A stretch of DNA of 64,000 nucleotides from Variovorax sp. V93 (GTDB taxonomy: Bacteria; Pseudomonadota; Gammaproteobacteria; Burkholderiales; Burkholderiaceae_C), in NCBI RefSeq assembly GCF_041154485.1, contig NZ_AP028670.1:1-64000 (forward strand), given 5' to 3'. Within the stretch, counting starts at the first letter, position 1. Each line of letters starts with the position of its first letter. Of the stretch, positions 8,613 through 17,981 are shown piece after piece. Position numbers and translations under genes: made by a program. The notes under the pieces are model-generated. The model saw nothing but the letters and a program-made list of their open reading frames with translations. It was not told the origin of the DNA and made no database searches.

Positions 8613-9561
8613 CAAGCTGGCCGCCGTCCTGCTGGCATTCGCCGTCCCGTGCGCGGCGGCCCAGGACTACCCGCACAAGCCGGTGCGTCTGATCGTCCCG
8701 TTCCCCCCGGGCGGCAGCGTGGATCTGGTCGCGCGCCTGGTCGGCAAGAGCCTGCAGGATGCGCTGAAGCAGCCCTTCGTGGTCGACAACAAGCCCGGCG
8801 CCTCCGGCAACGTCGGTGCCGCCTACGTCGCCAAGGCGCCGCCGGACGGCTACACGCTGCTGGTCGGCAGCGCCGGTGTCTTTGCGGCCAACCAGTTCCT
8901 GTATGCCAATCCGCCCTTCGATCCGCTGCAGGCCTTTGCGCCCATCATGCGGATCGTCGATCAGCCCAACATCCTGGTCGTGGGCCACCAGTCGCCCGTG
9001 CGCAGCGTCAACGAGCTGATCGCGCTGGCCAAGGCACGCCCGGGGAAGTTGAGCTTCGGCAGCGCCAGCGTCGGTTCCGCCCAGCATTTCTCCACCGAGA
9101 TCTTCATGCAGCAGGCCGGCGTGGAGCTCCTGCACGTTCCGTACAAGGGAGGCGCGCCGGCACTCGTGGATCTGATGGGCGGGCAGATCGACATGCTGTT
9201 CGACACTTCGCCGACGGCCTTGCCTTACGCCAGGAGCGGCAAGCTGCGCGCGCTGGCCATCACCAGCCGCCAGCGCTCGCCGCTGCTGCCGGACGTTCCC
9301 ACGATGAAGGAAGCAGGGCTGCCCGACTTCGAGGTCGTCACCTGGACCGGCATTGCCGCGCCGGCCGGGACACCCCGGGCCGTGATCGACAGGCTCAACG
9401 CCGCGATCAAGACCGCGCTGCGCGGCGAGTTGCGCAGGCAGCTCGAGGAGACCTCCCTCATTCCGGTCGGGGACTCGCCCGAGGCCTTCGGGGAGTTCAT
9501 GCGCAAGGACGCGGACAGCTACGCCCGCCTGGTGAAGGCCGCGAAGATCACGCCCCAGTGA
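8605..9561 (+). CDS. Bug/TctC family periplasmic solute receptor
   Basis: 318 residues, starting at the ATG at 8605 inside the last codons of the amidase (8-bp overlap) with GGAGG six bases upstream. The signal peptide is MLSKLAAVLLAFAVPCAAAQ. Mature hallmarks: YPHKPVRLIVPFPPGGSVD, VVDNKPGASG, KAPPDGYTLLVG, HVPYKGGAPALVDL and LPDVPTMKEAG. Predicted high-affinity periplasmic receptor for an organic acid, translationally coupled to the amidase. No membrane subunits are encoded nearby, so it must share TctAB with another locus or act as a sensor. Confidence 0.93.
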   Translation: MLSKLAAVLLAFAVPCAAAQDYPHKPVRLIVPFPPGGSVDLVARLVGKSLQDALKQPFVVDNKPGASGNVGAAYVAKAPPDGYTLLVGSAGVFAANQFLYANPPFDPLQAFAPIMRIVDQPNILVVGHQSPVRSVNELIALAKARPGKLSFGSASVGSAQHFSTEIFMQQAGVELLHVPYKGGAPALVDLMGGQIDMLFDTSPTALPYARSGKLRALAITSRQRSPLLPDVPTMKEAGLPDFEVVTWTGIAAPAGTPRAVIDRLNAAIKTALRGELRRQLEETSLIPVGDSPEAFGEFMRKDADSYARLVKAAKITPQ

Positions 9562-9615
9562 TCTTGCAGGGCGGTCCGGACGACGATTTTTTCACTCTCT
9601 TGATTGGATGCTGAT

Positions 9616-10590
9616 ATGAAGATTGCCTTGATACGTGCTGCGTGTGCTCTCTCGCTGGCGATGGCAGGGCTGGCGTTTGCAGGGGACTACCCGGACAAAC
9701 CCATCCGCATCGTGGTTCCCTACCCGCCGGGCGGTGCATCCGACACGGTGTCCCGGTTGATCGGGCAGCAGCTGTCGCAGCGACTCAAGCAGCCCGTCGT
9801 CGTCGAGAACAAGCCGGGTGCCACCGAACAGATCGCCGCCAGCTTCGTCGCCAAGGCGAACCCGGACGGCTACACGATCCTGCTGGCCTCCACCGCGGGG
9901 CTTTCGGTCAATCCGACCCTCTACAAGGGACGCCTCGCCCACGACCCGGAGAAGGACCTCGCGCCGATCGTCATGGCCGTGACTCTTCCCAGCGTGGTCA
10001 TGGTTCATCCTTCGATGCCGGTCAATTCATTCGACGAACTCACGGCGTTCGCGCGGTCTTCGACGACACCGATCAACTACGCTTCCAGCGGCGCCGGCAA
10101 CCCCAGCCATCTGGGCATGGAGCTGTACAAGCGCGCGGCGTCCATCGACATGACGCATGTGCCCTACAAGGGTGGAGCGCCCGCGCTTCAGGATCTGATG
10201 TCCGGCCAGGTGTCTGTGATGATGGCCATCGGTCCGGAGTCGATGCCGATGGCCAAGGCAGGCCGGATGAAGGCGCTCGCAGTCACCACGGCGAAGCGCT
10301 CGCCCGCCTATCCCGGATTGCCCGCAGTCTCCGAGACCAAGGGCTTTGCCAATTTCGAACTGCTGCACTGGTTTGCACTGCTGGCACCCGCCCGGACGCC
10401 CGACGCTGTCATTGCACTGCTGAACAAGAACGTGAACGACATCCTGAAGGATCCGGAGATGAAGAACAAGCTGCTTGAGATGGGAATGGAGCTCGAAGGC
10501 GGCTCGCCGCAGCGATTGGCCGAAACGATCAAGCGGGACCGCCTCAAGTGGGAGAAGGTGATCACCGAATCGAACATCAGGATCGATTGA
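9616..10590 (+). CDS. Bug/TctC family periplasmic solute receptor
   Basis: 324 residues from the ATG at 9616; the longer TTG reading at 9604 adds only four residues before the signal peptide (MKIALIRAACALSLAMAGLAFAG). Family segments: YPDKPIRIVVPYPPGGASD, VVENKPGA, KANPDGYTILLA, HVPYKGGAPALQDLM. Many Bug proteins keep TGA.. or SGN after the PGA motif; here it reads TEQIAAS, which may alter the ligand. It is the second receptor in the amidase block, 54 bp after the first, and is likely in the same transcript. Confidence 0.92.
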   Translation: MKIALIRAACALSLAMAGLAFAGDYPDKPIRIVVPYPPGGASDTVSRLIGQQLSQRLKQPVVVENKPGATEQIAASFVAKANPDGYTILLASTAGLSVNPTLYKGRLAHDPEKDLAPIVMAVTLPSVVMVHPSMPVNSFDELTAFARSSTTPINYASSGAGNPSHLGMELYKRAASIDMTHVPYKGGAPALQDLMSGQVSVMMAIGPESMPMAKAGRMKALAVTTAKRSPAYPGLPAVSETKGFANFELLHWFALLAPARTPDAVIALLNKNVNDILKDPEMKNKLLEMGMELEGGSPQRLAETIKRDRLKWEKVITESNIRID

Positions 10591-10631
10591 TCCGCACCGA
10601 CCCACATCATCATCCGAAAGAGAGAACCGAC

Positions 10632-11273
10632 ATGGTCTTTGCTGGCGAAGGCATCCTGATTTCATCGATGGAAGTGCTCCCGGACGAGGAGGCCGACTTC
10701 AACGAGTGGTTCGACCGTGAGCACCTGGCCGAGAGAGTGGCGATTCCCGGTTTTCTCGAGGCGAGACGGTATGAATCTGTGGGCACACCAACCCGCTACC
10801 TGCAGATCTACAACACCACCAGCTTCGATGTGCTGGACGGTGCGCCCTACAAGGCGGCCCTGGCGAACCAGACCGAGTGGTCGAATCACCACATTTCCCG
10901 ATTCATCGCGCCGACGCGTGTGGTCGGACACCTGGTGCACAGCGCAGGGGTCGCGCGAGGCGTTGCAGTCGCATTGATACGGCTGCGACCTTCCGGCGAT
11001 CCGGCCATGATGCCGGCGCTGGCGAGCGTTCTGAGCGTGCTTGATCAACCCGGCACGGCTTCGGTCCACTTTGTCGAAGCCGATGCCGGCCTTTCCAGGC
11101 CGGTGACGGCGGATTCTGGCTACGTGGGCAGTGAGGACTGCTACGTGCTCATCGAGTGCACCAGCGAGGCCGCCGCCGGCAAAATCATCGCCCGGCTGGG
11201 AGCACCAGTGGAGAAGTATGGAGAACTCATCGACGCGCGAGTTTTCCGGTATCGCATGGATATCAGCGCGTAA
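10632..11273 (+). CDS. Uncharacterised protein with duplicated ferredoxin-like fold
   Basis: 213 residues from the ATG at 10632, preceded by a purine-rich AAAGAGAG. The N-terminal half (DFNEWFDREHLAERVAIPGFLEARRYES) resembles EthD/DUF4286-type dimeric alpha/beta-barrel proteins, whose members include small catabolic enzymes and binding proteins. The second half (ALIRLRPSG...CYVLIECTS) looks like a second ferredoxin-like repeat. No signal peptide. It closes the RraA/amidase/Bug block, so it may transform an intermediate of the same pathway. Function not established; no catalytic motif is recognisable. Confidence 0.72.
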   Translation: MVFAGEGILISSMEVLPDEEADFNEWFDREHLAERVAIPGFLEARRYESVGTPTRYLQIYNTTSFDVLDGAPYKAALANQTEWSNHHISRFIAPTRVVGHLVHSAGVARGVAVALIRLRPSGDPAMMPALASVLSVLDQPGTASVHFVEADAGLSRPVTADSGYVGSEDCYVLIECTSEAAAGKIIARLGAPVEKYGELIDARVFRYRMDISA

Positions 11274-11363
11274 GACGACCTCCAGCGTGGGGTCCGTCGC
11301 GAAGGCGCTCGCTTCTCCTGGCTTTGCGGCAGGTGATGGTCATCGCCCTTGCTCATCCAGGCT

Positions 11364-12035
11364 TCAATTGGCGCAGCGCGCCTCGAGCGCGTCGATGAAG
11401 GCGCAGTCCCATCGGCCCTCCTTCATCGCGCGGATGGTTTCCGCTTCCGTCGCCAGGTGCGCGTGCGCCTTCTCGATCAGCAGTTCGGCTTCGTCCGGCG
11501 CGAAAGCCATCAGGCCGTCCTGGTCGCCGACCACGATGTCGCCGGGATTGACGACCATCCCGCCGACCGACACCGGCACGTTGATCTCGCCAGGGCCGTC
11601 CTTGTAGGGGCCGCGATGGGTGACGCCTCGCGCATAGACCGGGAACTCGCGCGCCCGGATCTCGGCCACGTCGCGGATCGCGCCGTCGATCACCACGCCC
11701 ACGGTGCCGATGTGCGCGGCGTAGAACGAGAGGATGCCGCCGACCACCGCGTTGTTGAGGTCGCCGCCGGCATCGATCACCAGCACGTCGCCGGGCCGGC
11801 AGAATTCGAGCGCGCGAAGATACGTGAGGTTGTCGCCCCCGCGCGAGCGCGCCGTGACGGCGGTGCCCGCCATGGTTCGGGCAGCGGGGCGGTGGTAGGG
11901 ATGCAGGCCGGTGCTGCCGATGTTGCGGTGCATGTTGTCGCTCAGGGCCGCGACCGGGATCTCGCGCAGTGCGGCGAGTATCTCGGGCGCCACCGATGCG
12001 GCCGACGGGTTCTTGCGGATGGCTTTGTAGGGCAT
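11364..12035 (-). CDS. RraA family protein (4-hydroxy-4-methyl-2-oxoglutarate/oxaloacetate aldolase type)
   Basis: 223 residues from the ATG at 12035 (MPYKAIRKN); an upstream in-frame start at 12140 would overlap the aminotransferase gene. The signature is intact: RPGDVLVIDAGGDLNNAVVGG and GVVIDGAIRDVAEIRAREFPVYARG, with Arg-Asp of the DGxxRD motif present, consistent with a metal-dependent aldol cleavage or decarboxylation of an oxo-acid. It follows the aminotransferase gene after 34 bp on the same strand. Transamination followed by C-C cleavage is a plausible pair of steps, though the order is inference. Confidence 0.88.
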   Translation of the reverse strand: MPYKAIRKNPSAASVAPEILAALREIPVAALSDNMHRNIGSTGLHPYHRPAARTMAGTAVTARSRGGDNLTYLRALEFCRPGDVLVIDAGGDLNNAVVGGILSFYAAHIGTVGVVIDGAIRDVAEIRAREFPVYARGVTHRGPYKDGPGEINVPVSVGGMVVNPGDIVVGDQDGLMAFAPDEAELLIEKAHAHLATEAETIRAMKEGRWDCAFIDALEARCAN

Positions 12036-12069
12036 GGGCGTTGTCCTCGGAAATTCAGTCAGGGGCGCA

Positions 12070-13278
12070 TCAGCGCAGGGCGGCCACGGCCCGCGCGATG
12101 CGAACGCAGCCTTCTTCGAGCGTCTCGATCGACGTGGCAATGGAAAGGCGGAAGTAGGGCGACAGCCCGTAGGCGGTGCCCGCGACCACGGCCACGCCTT
12201 CGCTCTCGAGCAGGTACATCACCACGTCGCCGTCTTCGTCCAGCCGCTTGCCCTGCGGCGTGGTCTTGCCGATCAGGCCGCCGCAATGGATGTACAGGTA
12301 GAAGGCGCCGGGCGGCGGGGTGCAGTGCAGGCCCGGGATGGCGTTGACGAGCGCCAGGGTGCGGTCGCGGCGCTGCTTGTAGATCGCCACGCTCTCGGCC
12401 ACGAAACCCTGGTCGCCATTCATGGCGGCCGCGGCGGCGGCCTGGCTCACCGAGCAGCAGTTGCCGGTGGACTGCGACAGCAGCGTGTCCATCGCCTTGA
12501 CCAGGTCGGCCGGACCAACCGCGTAGCCGATGCGCCAGCCCGTCATTGCATAGGTCTTGGAGACGCCGTTGACCACCAGCGTGCGCTCGCGCAGCGCGGG
12601 TGCCACCGCGAGCAGGTGCGGCGTCGGCTGGCCGTCGAAGCGGATGTGCTCGTAGATGTCGTCGGTCATCACCATCACCTGCGGATGGCGCTGCAGCACC
12701 TCGGCCAGCGCGCGGTATTCGTCGGCGGTGTAGCTGGCGCCGGTCGGGTTGCTGGGCGAGTTGATCAGCAGCCAGCGCGTGCGCGGCGTGATCGCGGCTT
12801 CCAGCTGCGCAGGCGTCAGCTTGAAGCCGTCGCTCTCGGGGCAGGCCACGGTGACCGGCGTGCCTTCGCAGGCCAGCACCATGTCGGGGTACGACACCCA
12901 GTAGGGCGCGGGAATGATCACCTCGTCGCCCGGCTCCAGCGTGACGGCGAAGGCGTTGTAGATCGCGCTCTTGGCGCCGCTGGTGGCGATGATCTCGTTC
13001 ATCGCGTAGCGCAGGCCGTTCTCGCGTTCGAGCTTGGCGGCGATGGCCTGGCGCAGTTCCACCGTGCCGGCCATCAGGGTGTAGCGCGTCGCGCCTTGCT
13101 CGATGGCGGCGGCGGCGGCCTGCCGGATGTGGGGCGGCGTGTCGAAGTCGGGCTCGCCCACCACGAGGTTCACGATCGACCTGCCCTGGCGGCGCAGCTC
13201 GTTGGCGCGGTCGGCGGCGGAGGTGCTGGGCGAGGGCTTGATGCGCCGCACGCGGGCGGCAATGCGGGAGGGCGTCAC
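12070..13278 (-). CDS. Pyridoxal-phosphate aminotransferase, class I (aspartate aminotransferase-like)
   Basis: 402 residues from the GTG at 13278, which has AGGAAG about seven bases upstream; the longer ATG reading at 13341 falls inside the promoter. Fold-type I motifs: NLVVGEPDFDTP at the N-terminus, INSPSNPTGA, MTDDIYEH, and the PLP lysine in NGVSKTYAMTGWRIGY. It moves an amino group from an amino acid to an oxo-acid. It is transcribed divergently from the LysR gene at 13441, from a promoter sharing operator and spacing with two other promoters nearby, so it belongs to the same regulon as the biotin carboxylase/PxpABC operon and the ABC transporter. Confidence 0.93.
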   Translation of the reverse strand: MTPSRIAARVRRIKPSPSTSAADRANELRRQGRSIVNLVVGEPDFDTPPHIRQAAAAAIEQGATRYTLMAGTVELRQAIAAKLERENGLRYAMNEIIATSGAKSAIYNAFAVTLEPGDEVIIPAPYWVSYPDMVLACEGTPVTVACPESDGFKLTPAQLEAAITPRTRWLLINSPSNPTGASYTADEYRALAEVLQRHPQVMVMTDDIYEHIRFDGQPTPHLLAVAPALRERTLVVNGVSKTYAMTGWRIGYAVGPADLVKAMDTLLSQSTGNCCSVSQAAAAAAMNGDQGFVAESVAIYKQRRDRTLALVNAIPGLHCTPPPGAFYLYIHCGGLIGKTTPQGKRLDEDGDVVMYLLESEGVAVVAGTAYGLSPYFRLSIATSIETLEEGCVRIARAVAALR

Positions 13279-13311
13279 TTGTCTTCCTGGGTTGGGGATG
13301 GCATGGACCGA

Positions 13312-13377
13312 ACGGTACGCACATCGATCCCGCGAGGCCAAGACGAGATTGCACTGGTTGTATAGGCGCAGCTTATG
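13312..13377 (-). promoter_or_regulatory. LysR-regulated promoter A (aminotransferase operon)
   Basis: Read on the minus strand: ATAAG-N5-CCTAT operator (13362-13376), CGTCTTGG (13345-13338) containing -35 TTGGCC, an 18-nt spacer, and -10 TACCGT (13317-13312). The same 66-nt layout recurs at 14388 and 19537. Assuming a start about 7 nt past the -10, the operator centre is near -64, the usual place of a LysR recognition site. The aminotransferase GTG follows within 40 bp. One operator arm deviates from the perfect palindrome seen at the other two sites. It also lies upstream of the LysR gene, so autoregulation is likely. Confidence 0.72.
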
Positions 13378-13440
13378 GTGGGTCCCGATGGCCGCTGCGC
13401 GGGGGCGGTGCTAGGCTCGGCTTTTGCTTGGGGACACGGC

Positions 13441-14379
13441 GTGAACCTGCGACGCCTCAAATATTTCGTGAAGATCGTGGACATCGGCAGCCTGACGCAG
13501 GCGGCCGAGGTTCTTTTCATCGCCCAGCCGGCGCTGAGCCAGCAACTGGCCACGCTGGAGGGCGAGGTGCGCCAGCAACTGCTCGTGCGCACCAAGCGCG
13601 GCGTCACGCCCACCGAGGCCGGCAAGGTGCTGTACCGGCATGCACAGATCATCCTGCGCCAGTGCGAGCAGGCCCGCGTGGACATGGAAGCGGCCGGCGA
13701 AGGACTGTCGGGCCAGGTGTCGGTGGGTCTTGCGCCCGGGACGGCGGCTTCTGCGCTGTCGCTGCCGCTGCTGCGCACCGTGCGTGCGCGCCACCCCGGC
13801 ATCCTGCTCTACCTGAACGAGAACTACGGCACCACGCTGAGCGAGCTCATCATGAACGGCCGCATGGACCTGGCCGTGCTCTACGGCGACAAGGCGATCC
13901 ACGGCCTGAGCTTCCTACCGCTGCTCAAGGAGCCGCTGTTCCTGGTCGGGCCGCGTGCCATGCCGGCGCCGGCGCAGCCGGTGAAGCTGGCCGACCTGCG
14001 CGACATCGAGCTCTTCCTGCCGCGCCCCTACAACGTGGTGCGCAAGCTGGTCGACGCGGCCTTCGTGCGCGCGGGCATGGTGCCGCGCGTGGTGGCCGAG
14101 ATCGAATCGGCCTTCACGCTGACGGCGGCCATTGCCGACGGGCTGGGCGCCACCATCCTGCCGGCGTCGATGGCGCGCGAAGTGGTGGCGTCCTGCGGGG
14201 CCTGGCAGTTCCAGATCGTCGACCCGGTCATCGAGGCGCCGCTGGCGCTGTGCCAGTCGGACCACCTGCCGCTTTCGGAACCGGCACAGGCGGTGAAGAG
14301 CATCCTGCTCGAACTCGTGGTCGACCTCGCAGGCACCTTCGCGGCCACGCCCGAACCCGAGCTGGCCGCGCTGTCGTAA
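13441..14379 (+). CDS. LysR-type regulator of the carboxylase/PxpABC regulon
   Basis: 312 residues from the GTG at 13441 (VNLRRLKYFVKIVDIGSLTQAAEVLFIAQPALSQQLATLE), the normal family start; an upstream ATG at 13375 overlaps the operator. The effector domain runs to about residue 295. The protein resembles the Nac/Cbl branch in its HTH. It lies between a divergent aminotransferase operon and the codirectional accB-accC-pxpBC-pxpA operon, and the same operator precedes both of these and the SDR/ABC operon, so it most likely controls all three. Effector unknown; a pathway intermediate such as a cyclic amide or oxo-acid is an inference. Confidence 0.9.
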   Translation: MNLRRLKYFVKIVDIGSLTQAAEVLFIAQPALSQQLATLEGEVRQQLLVRTKRGVTPTEAGKVLYRHAQIILRQCEQARVDMEAAGEGLSGQVSVGLAPGTAASALSLPLLRTVRARHPGILLYLNENYGTTLSELIMNGRMDLAVLYGDKAIHGLSFLPLLKEPLFLVGPRAMPAPAQPVKLADLRDIELFLPRPYNVVRKLVDAAFVRAGMVPRVVAEIESAFTLTAAIADGLGATILPASMAREVVASCGAWQFQIVDPVIEAPLALCQSDHLPLSEPAQAVKSILLELVVDLAGTFAATPEPELAALS

Positions 14380-14387
14380 CGTGCCGT

Positions 14388-14453
14388 CATAAGCCGGCCT
14401 TATCCCGGCACAGCCATTCCGTCTTGGGCTTTGTGCCCGCGGCCCGTTACCTT
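14388..14453 (+). promoter_or_regulatory. LysR-regulated promoter B (accB-accC-pxpBC-pxpA operon)
   Basis: Perfect operator palindrome ATAAG-CCGGC-CTTAT (14389-14403), then CACAGCCATTCCGTCTTGG (14409-14427), which is identical in promoter C. The -35 is TTGGGC (14424-14429), the spacer 18 nt, the -10 TACCTT (14448-14453). It begins nine bases after the LysR stop codon and about 75 bp before the accB ATG. Operator centre about -64 from the predicted start site. Confidence 0.75.
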
Positions 14454-14526
14454 TCATGCCTGCCGTCACGCGTTCGCGGAATGCGTCGGCCACCAAGGAT
14501 GTTCTGTCGCCACAGGCAGGCCCGGC

Positions 14527-14958
14527 ATGAAGCAGGAACAGATCAAGACGCTCATCGACGCACTCGCGGCTTCGGACCTCGCGGAGCTGGAGTACAGCGA
14601 AGACGGCAGCACGCTGCGGCTGGTGAAGCAATCGGCATCGAAGGGTGTGCCCGCCGTGCGGCGCCCGGCTGCTGCGCGCAAGGCGCCCGCCGCGGTGTCC
14701 GCGGACCCGGCGCTGCCGGCGGCGGCGGCCGAATGCCTCGCACCGCTCTACGGCGTGGTGCACCTGCAGCCCGCGCCGGGCGAGCCGCCCTTCGTGCAGC
14801 CGGGGCAGACCGTCGAGGCCGGCCAGATGCTCTGCGTGATCGAGGCCATGAAGATGTTCAACGAAGTCCGCGCCGACGCTGCCGCCACCGTGCAGGCCGT
14901 GCTGGTGCGTTCGGGCCAGGAAGTGGACGCAGGCCAGCCCCTGTTCCGCTTCGGATGA
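14527..14958 (+). CDS. accB: Biotin carboxyl carrier protein
   Basis: 143 residues from the ATG at 14527; the longer reading from 14431 runs through the promoter. An N-terminal helical part ([29 protein letters not shown]) and an Ala/Pro linker precede the biotinyl domain, with the biotin attachment motif EAMKM and Lys109. It carries carboxybiotin between the biotin carboxylase (AccC) and a carboxyltransferase. The genes that follow encode AccC and PxpB/PxpC but no acyl-CoA carboxyltransferase (AccA/AccD), so it probably serves a dedicated complex and not fatty-acid synthesis. First gene of the promoter-B operon, 13 bp before accC. Confidence 0.93.
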   Translation: MKQEQIKTLIDALAASDLAELEYSEDGSTLRLVKQSASKGVPAVRRPAAARKAPAAVSADPALPAAAAECLAPLYGVVHLQPAPGEPPFVQPGQTVEAGQMLCVIEAMKMFNEVRADAAATVQAVLVRSGQEVDAGQPLFRFG

Positions 14959-14971
14959 GGAAAGTCGCGCC

Positions 14972-16324
14972 ATGTTCGATACCGTCCTCATTGCCAACCG
15001 CGGCGAGATCGCCTTGCGCATCCTGCGCGCCTGCCGCGGCCTGGGCCTCCGGACCGTGGTCGCGCATTCCGAGGCGGACAGCGAAGCCAGCTATGTCGCG
15101 CAGGCCGACCAGGCGCTGTGCATCGGGCCGTCCGCACCGGGGCAGAGCTACCTGAACCCCTCCGCGATCCTGTTTGCCGCCGAAGTCAGCGGTGCGCAGG
15201 CCATTCACCCGGGCTACGGCTTCCTGTCGGAGAACGCGGGCTTTGCCGCGCGCGTGGAGCAGGCCGGCCTGGTCTTCATCGGTCCCAGCGCCGCCTGCAT
15301 CCGCACCATGGGCGACAAGGTCTCGGCCAAGCGCGCGATGCGCAAGGCCGGCGTGCCCTGCGTGCCGGGGCCCGACGAAGGGCTGCCGGAAGACCCGGCC
15401 GCCGTGCAGGCCATCGCGCGCGAGATCGGCTACCCGGTGATCGTCAAGGCCGCGGGCGGCGGCGGCGGGCGCGGCATGCGCGTGGTGCACGACGAAGCAG
15501 CGCTGCTGGATGCGATGGCGCTGACGCGCGAGGAAGCGCGCCAGGCCTTCGGCAACCCCGAGGTCTACATCGAGAAGTTCCTGCTGCACCCGCGCCATGT
15601 CGAGATCCAGGTGCTGGCCGACAGCCACGGCAACGCCGTATGGCTGGGCAGCCGCGACTGCTCGCTGCAGCGCCGCCACCAGAAGGTGATCGAGGAGGCG
15701 CCCGCGCCCGGCATCGACGACGCGCTGATGGCCGAGGTGGGCGAGCGCTGCGCGGCCGCCTGCCGGCAGATCGGCTACTGCGGCGTGGGCACCTTCGAGT
15801 TCCTCTACGAGAAGGGGGCCTTCTATTTCATCGAGATGAACACCCGCCTGCAGGTCGAGCACCCGGTGACCGAGATGACCGCGGGCATCGACATCGTGCA
15901 GCAGCAGTTGCGCATGGCACGCGGCGAGCGCCTTTCGCTGGTGCAGCGCGAGGTGCGGTGCCAGGGCCACGCGATCGAGTGCCGCATCAACGCCGAGCAC
16001 CCCGACACCTTCGCGCCGTCTCCGGGGCGCATCACCGGCTGGCAGGTGCCGGGCGGCTTCGGCGTGCGTGTCGATTCGCATGCCACCGCCGGCTACCGCG
16101 TGCCGCCTTACTACGACTCGATGATCGCCAAGCTGATCGTGCACGGCAGCACGCGCGACGATGCGCTCGACCGCATGCGCCTCGCGCTCGCCGAGATGCG
16201 CGTCGACGGCATCGCGACCAACGTGCCCCTGCACCGCGAGCTGCTGCGCGACGAAGGCTTTGCCGCCGGTGGCGTGGACATCCACCACCTCGAGCGCTGG
16301 CTCCAGCAAAGGAGCGCCGCGTGA
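14972..16324 (+). CDS. accC: Biotin carboxylase subunit
   Basis: 450 residues, the usual length. ATP-grasp enzyme: [24 protein letters not shown] at the N-terminus, the Gly-rich ATP loop [12 protein letters not shown], the [13 protein letters not shown] segment, [14 protein letters not shown] and the C-terminal biotin carboxylase domain ([15 protein letters not shown]). It uses ATP and bicarbonate to carboxylate biotin on AccB. Preceded by GAGGAAAG. Its stop overlaps the GTG start of pxpB (GTGA), tying its synthesis to the 5-oxoprolinase-type subunits, so the pair probably delivers carboxyl groups to the PxpBC-like carboxyltransferase. Confidence 0.95.
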   Translation: MFDTVLIANRGEIALRILRACRGLGLRTVVAHSEADSEASYVAQADQALCIGPSAPGQSYLNPSAILFAAEVSGAQAIHPGYGFLSENAGFAARVEQAGLVFIGPSAACIRTMGDKVSAKRAMRKAGVPCVPGPDEGLPEDPAAVQAIAREIGYPVIVKAAGGGGGRGMRVVHDEAALLDAMALTREEARQAFGNPEVYIEKFLLHPRHVEIQVLADSHGNAVWLGSRDCSLQRRHQKVIEEAPAPGIDDALMAEVGERCAAACRQIGYCGVGTFEFLYEKGAFYFIEMNTRLQVEHPVTEMTAGIDIVQQQLRMARGERLSLVQREVRCQGHAIECRINAEHPDTFAPSPGRITGWQVPGGFGVRVDSHATAGYRVPPYYDSMIAKLIVHGSTRDDALDRMRLALAEMRVDGIATNVPLHRELLRDEGFAAGGVDIHHLERWLQQRSAA

Positions 16325-16989
16325 TCGCGCAACGGCCATCGATCAGCCTGCTGGGCACGACCGCGCTGATCTTCGAAGCGCCGGGCGAGATGAACCTGAC
16401 CTCGCAGCAGCGCATCTGGGCGCTGGCGCACGAGACCCAGGCCTGGCCGGAGATTCGCGAAGCCGTGCCGGGCATGAACAACCTGATGCTGACCTTCCTG
16501 CGCCCGCCGCGCGGCCTCGGTGCGCTCGCAGCCCTGGAGGCGCGCCTGCGCGATGCGTGGGAGGCGGCTGTCGCGCTGCCGCGGGAAGGCCGGGTGGTCG
16601 AGCTGCCCGTGGTCTATGGCGGCGCGGGCGGCCCGCACATAGCCGACGTGGTGGCGCACACCGGCCTGAGCGTCGAGCAGATCGTCGAGCTGCACAGCGC
16701 GCCGCTCTATCCGGTGTACGCGCTCGGCAGCCATCCGGGCTACTGCTACCTGGGCGGCATGGACGCGCGCATCGCCACGCCGCGCCGCAAGGTGCCGGTG
16801 CTGAGCATTCCGGGCGGCGCGGTGTCGATCGGCGGTGCGCAGACCGGCGTGTCGGCCTCGGCCGGGCCCAGCGGCTGGAACACCATCGGCAGCACCTCGA
16901 TGTGCTTCTTCGATCCCGCGCAGGACCCGCCCGCGGCGCTGCAGCCGGGCGACATGATCCGTTTTCGCGTGGAGGGCATCGTCCGATGA
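16321..16989 (+). CDS. pxpB: PxpB/KipI family subunit (allophanate-hydrolase subunit 1 fold)
   Basis: 222 residues from the GTG at 16321, which overlaps the accC stop by four bases. Typical segments: [70 protein letters not shown], and [13 protein letters not shown] in the variant form [13 protein letters not shown]. In E. coli PxpB acts with PxpA and PxpC in ATP-dependent 5-oxoproline opening; in urea carboxylase the same domain forms half of the carboxyltransferase. Adjacent accBC favour the carboxyltransferase reading. It overlaps pxpC by ATGA, so the two halves are made together. Confidence 0.92.
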   Translation: MIAQRPSISLLGTTALIFEAPGEMNLTSQQRIWALAHETQAWPEIREAVPGMNNLMLTFLRPPRGLGALAALEARLRDAWEAAVALPREGRVVELPVVYGGAGGPHIADVVAHTGLSVEQIVELHSAPLYPVYALGSHPGYCYLGGMDARIATPRRKVPVLSIPGGAVSIGGAQTGVSASAGPSGWNTIGSTSMCFFDPAQDPPAALQPGDMIRFRVEGIVR

Positions 16990-17981
16990 TCGAAGTACTT
17001 TCCTCGGCCGCGCTCGCCACCGTGCAGGACCTGGGGCGCACCGGCAGCCTGCGCTGGGGCGTCGGCACCTCGGGCGCCATGGACAACCTGGCGCTCGCGG
17101 CCGGCAACCTGCTGCTGGGCAATGCGCTCGATGCGGCCGGTATCGAAGTCCCGGTGTTTCCCTTCAAGGTGCGTTTCGGCGAGGACTGCGCCTTCGCGCT
17201 GACCGGCGCCGATTGCGCGGCGCGGCTGGACGACCAGCCGCTGCTGCCGTGGTGGGTGCACCAGGCGCGGGCCGGGCAGGTGCTGACGCTGGGCCTGCCG
17301 CAAGGCGGCGCGCAGCGCGGCAGCCGCGCCATGCTGTGCCTGGCCGGCGGGGTCGACGTGCCCGAGGTGCTGGGCTCGCGCAGCACGCAGCTGCGCGGCG
17401 CCTTCGGTGGCCACGAAGGGCGTGCGCTGCGCCGGGGCGACGTGCTGCGCGCCGCCGGTGCGGGTTCTGCGTGCAAGACCGGCTTCGGCCTCGTGCCGCC
17501 CGCGCTCATGCTGCCGCTGCAGCAGGGCGGCGTCGCGGCGGTGCGCGTGCTGCCGGCGGCGGAGTACTTGGGGTTCGAACCGGCATCGCGCGCCGCCTTC
17601 TGGGCCGGCGAATGGAAGATCACCTCCCAGAGCGACCGCTACGGCTACCGCCTCGAAGGCGAGGCGCTGCGCCCCATCGCGCCGATGGAGCTGCGCTCGC
17701 ACGGCATCGTGCCCGGCGTGATCCAGGTGCCGCACAGCGGGCAGCCGATCATCCAGATGCGCGATGCCCAGCCCTCGGGCGGCTACCCCAAGTTCGGCAC
17801 GGTGATCGAGGCCGACATGTGGCGCCTCGGCCAGGCGCCGATCGGCAGCCGCGTGCGTTTCATCGAAGCCAGCTGGGACGAGGCCGTGGCCGCCCTCGAC
17901 GAAGTCCGCGCGTGGCTCGACAAGGTGGCGCGCATGGTGGAACTGCACCGCGGCGCGCCTGTGTCCGCGGGAAGGCACTGA
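16986..17981 (+). CDS. pxpC: PxpC/KipA family subunit (biotin-dependent carboxyltransferase domain)
   Basis: 331 residues; the ATG at 16986 overlaps the pxpB stop. The N-terminus ([19 protein letters not shown]) and SGAMDNLALAAGNLLLGN are diagnostic, with LCLAGGVDVPEVLGSRST, RYGYRLEG and IQMRDAQPSGGYPKFGTVIEADMWRLGQ further on. The domain is the second half of the carboxyltransferase of urea carboxylase and the partner of PxpB in 5-oxoprolinase. Together with PxpB, AccB and AccC it supplies every domain of a urea-carboxylase-like enzyme as separate chains. A 320-bp non-coding stretch with a large inverted repeat follows. Confidence 0.92.
   Translation: MIEVLSSAALATVQDLGRTGSLRWGVGTSGAMDNLALAAGNLLLGNALDAAGIEVPVFPFKVRFGEDCAFALTGADCAARLDDQPLLPWWVHQARAGQVLTLGLPQGGAQRGSRAMLCLAGGVDVPEVLGSRSTQLRGAFGGHEGRALRRGDVLRAAGAGSACKTGFGLVPPALMLPLQQGGVAAVRVLPAAEYLGFEPASRAAFWAGEWKITSQSDRYGYRLEGEALRPIAPMELRSHGIVPGVIQVPHSGQPIIQMRDAQPSGGYPKFGTVIEADMWRLGQAPIGSRVRFIEASWDEAVAALDEVRAWLDKVARMVELHRGAPVSAGRH

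Noticed and set aside
14527..16324. accB-accC as the housekeeping acetyl-CoA carboxylase pair
   Set aside because: They are tied by operator, operon and stop-start overlap to pxpBC rather than to housekeeping genes; a dedicated role fits better, though the genome-wide copy number is not visible here.
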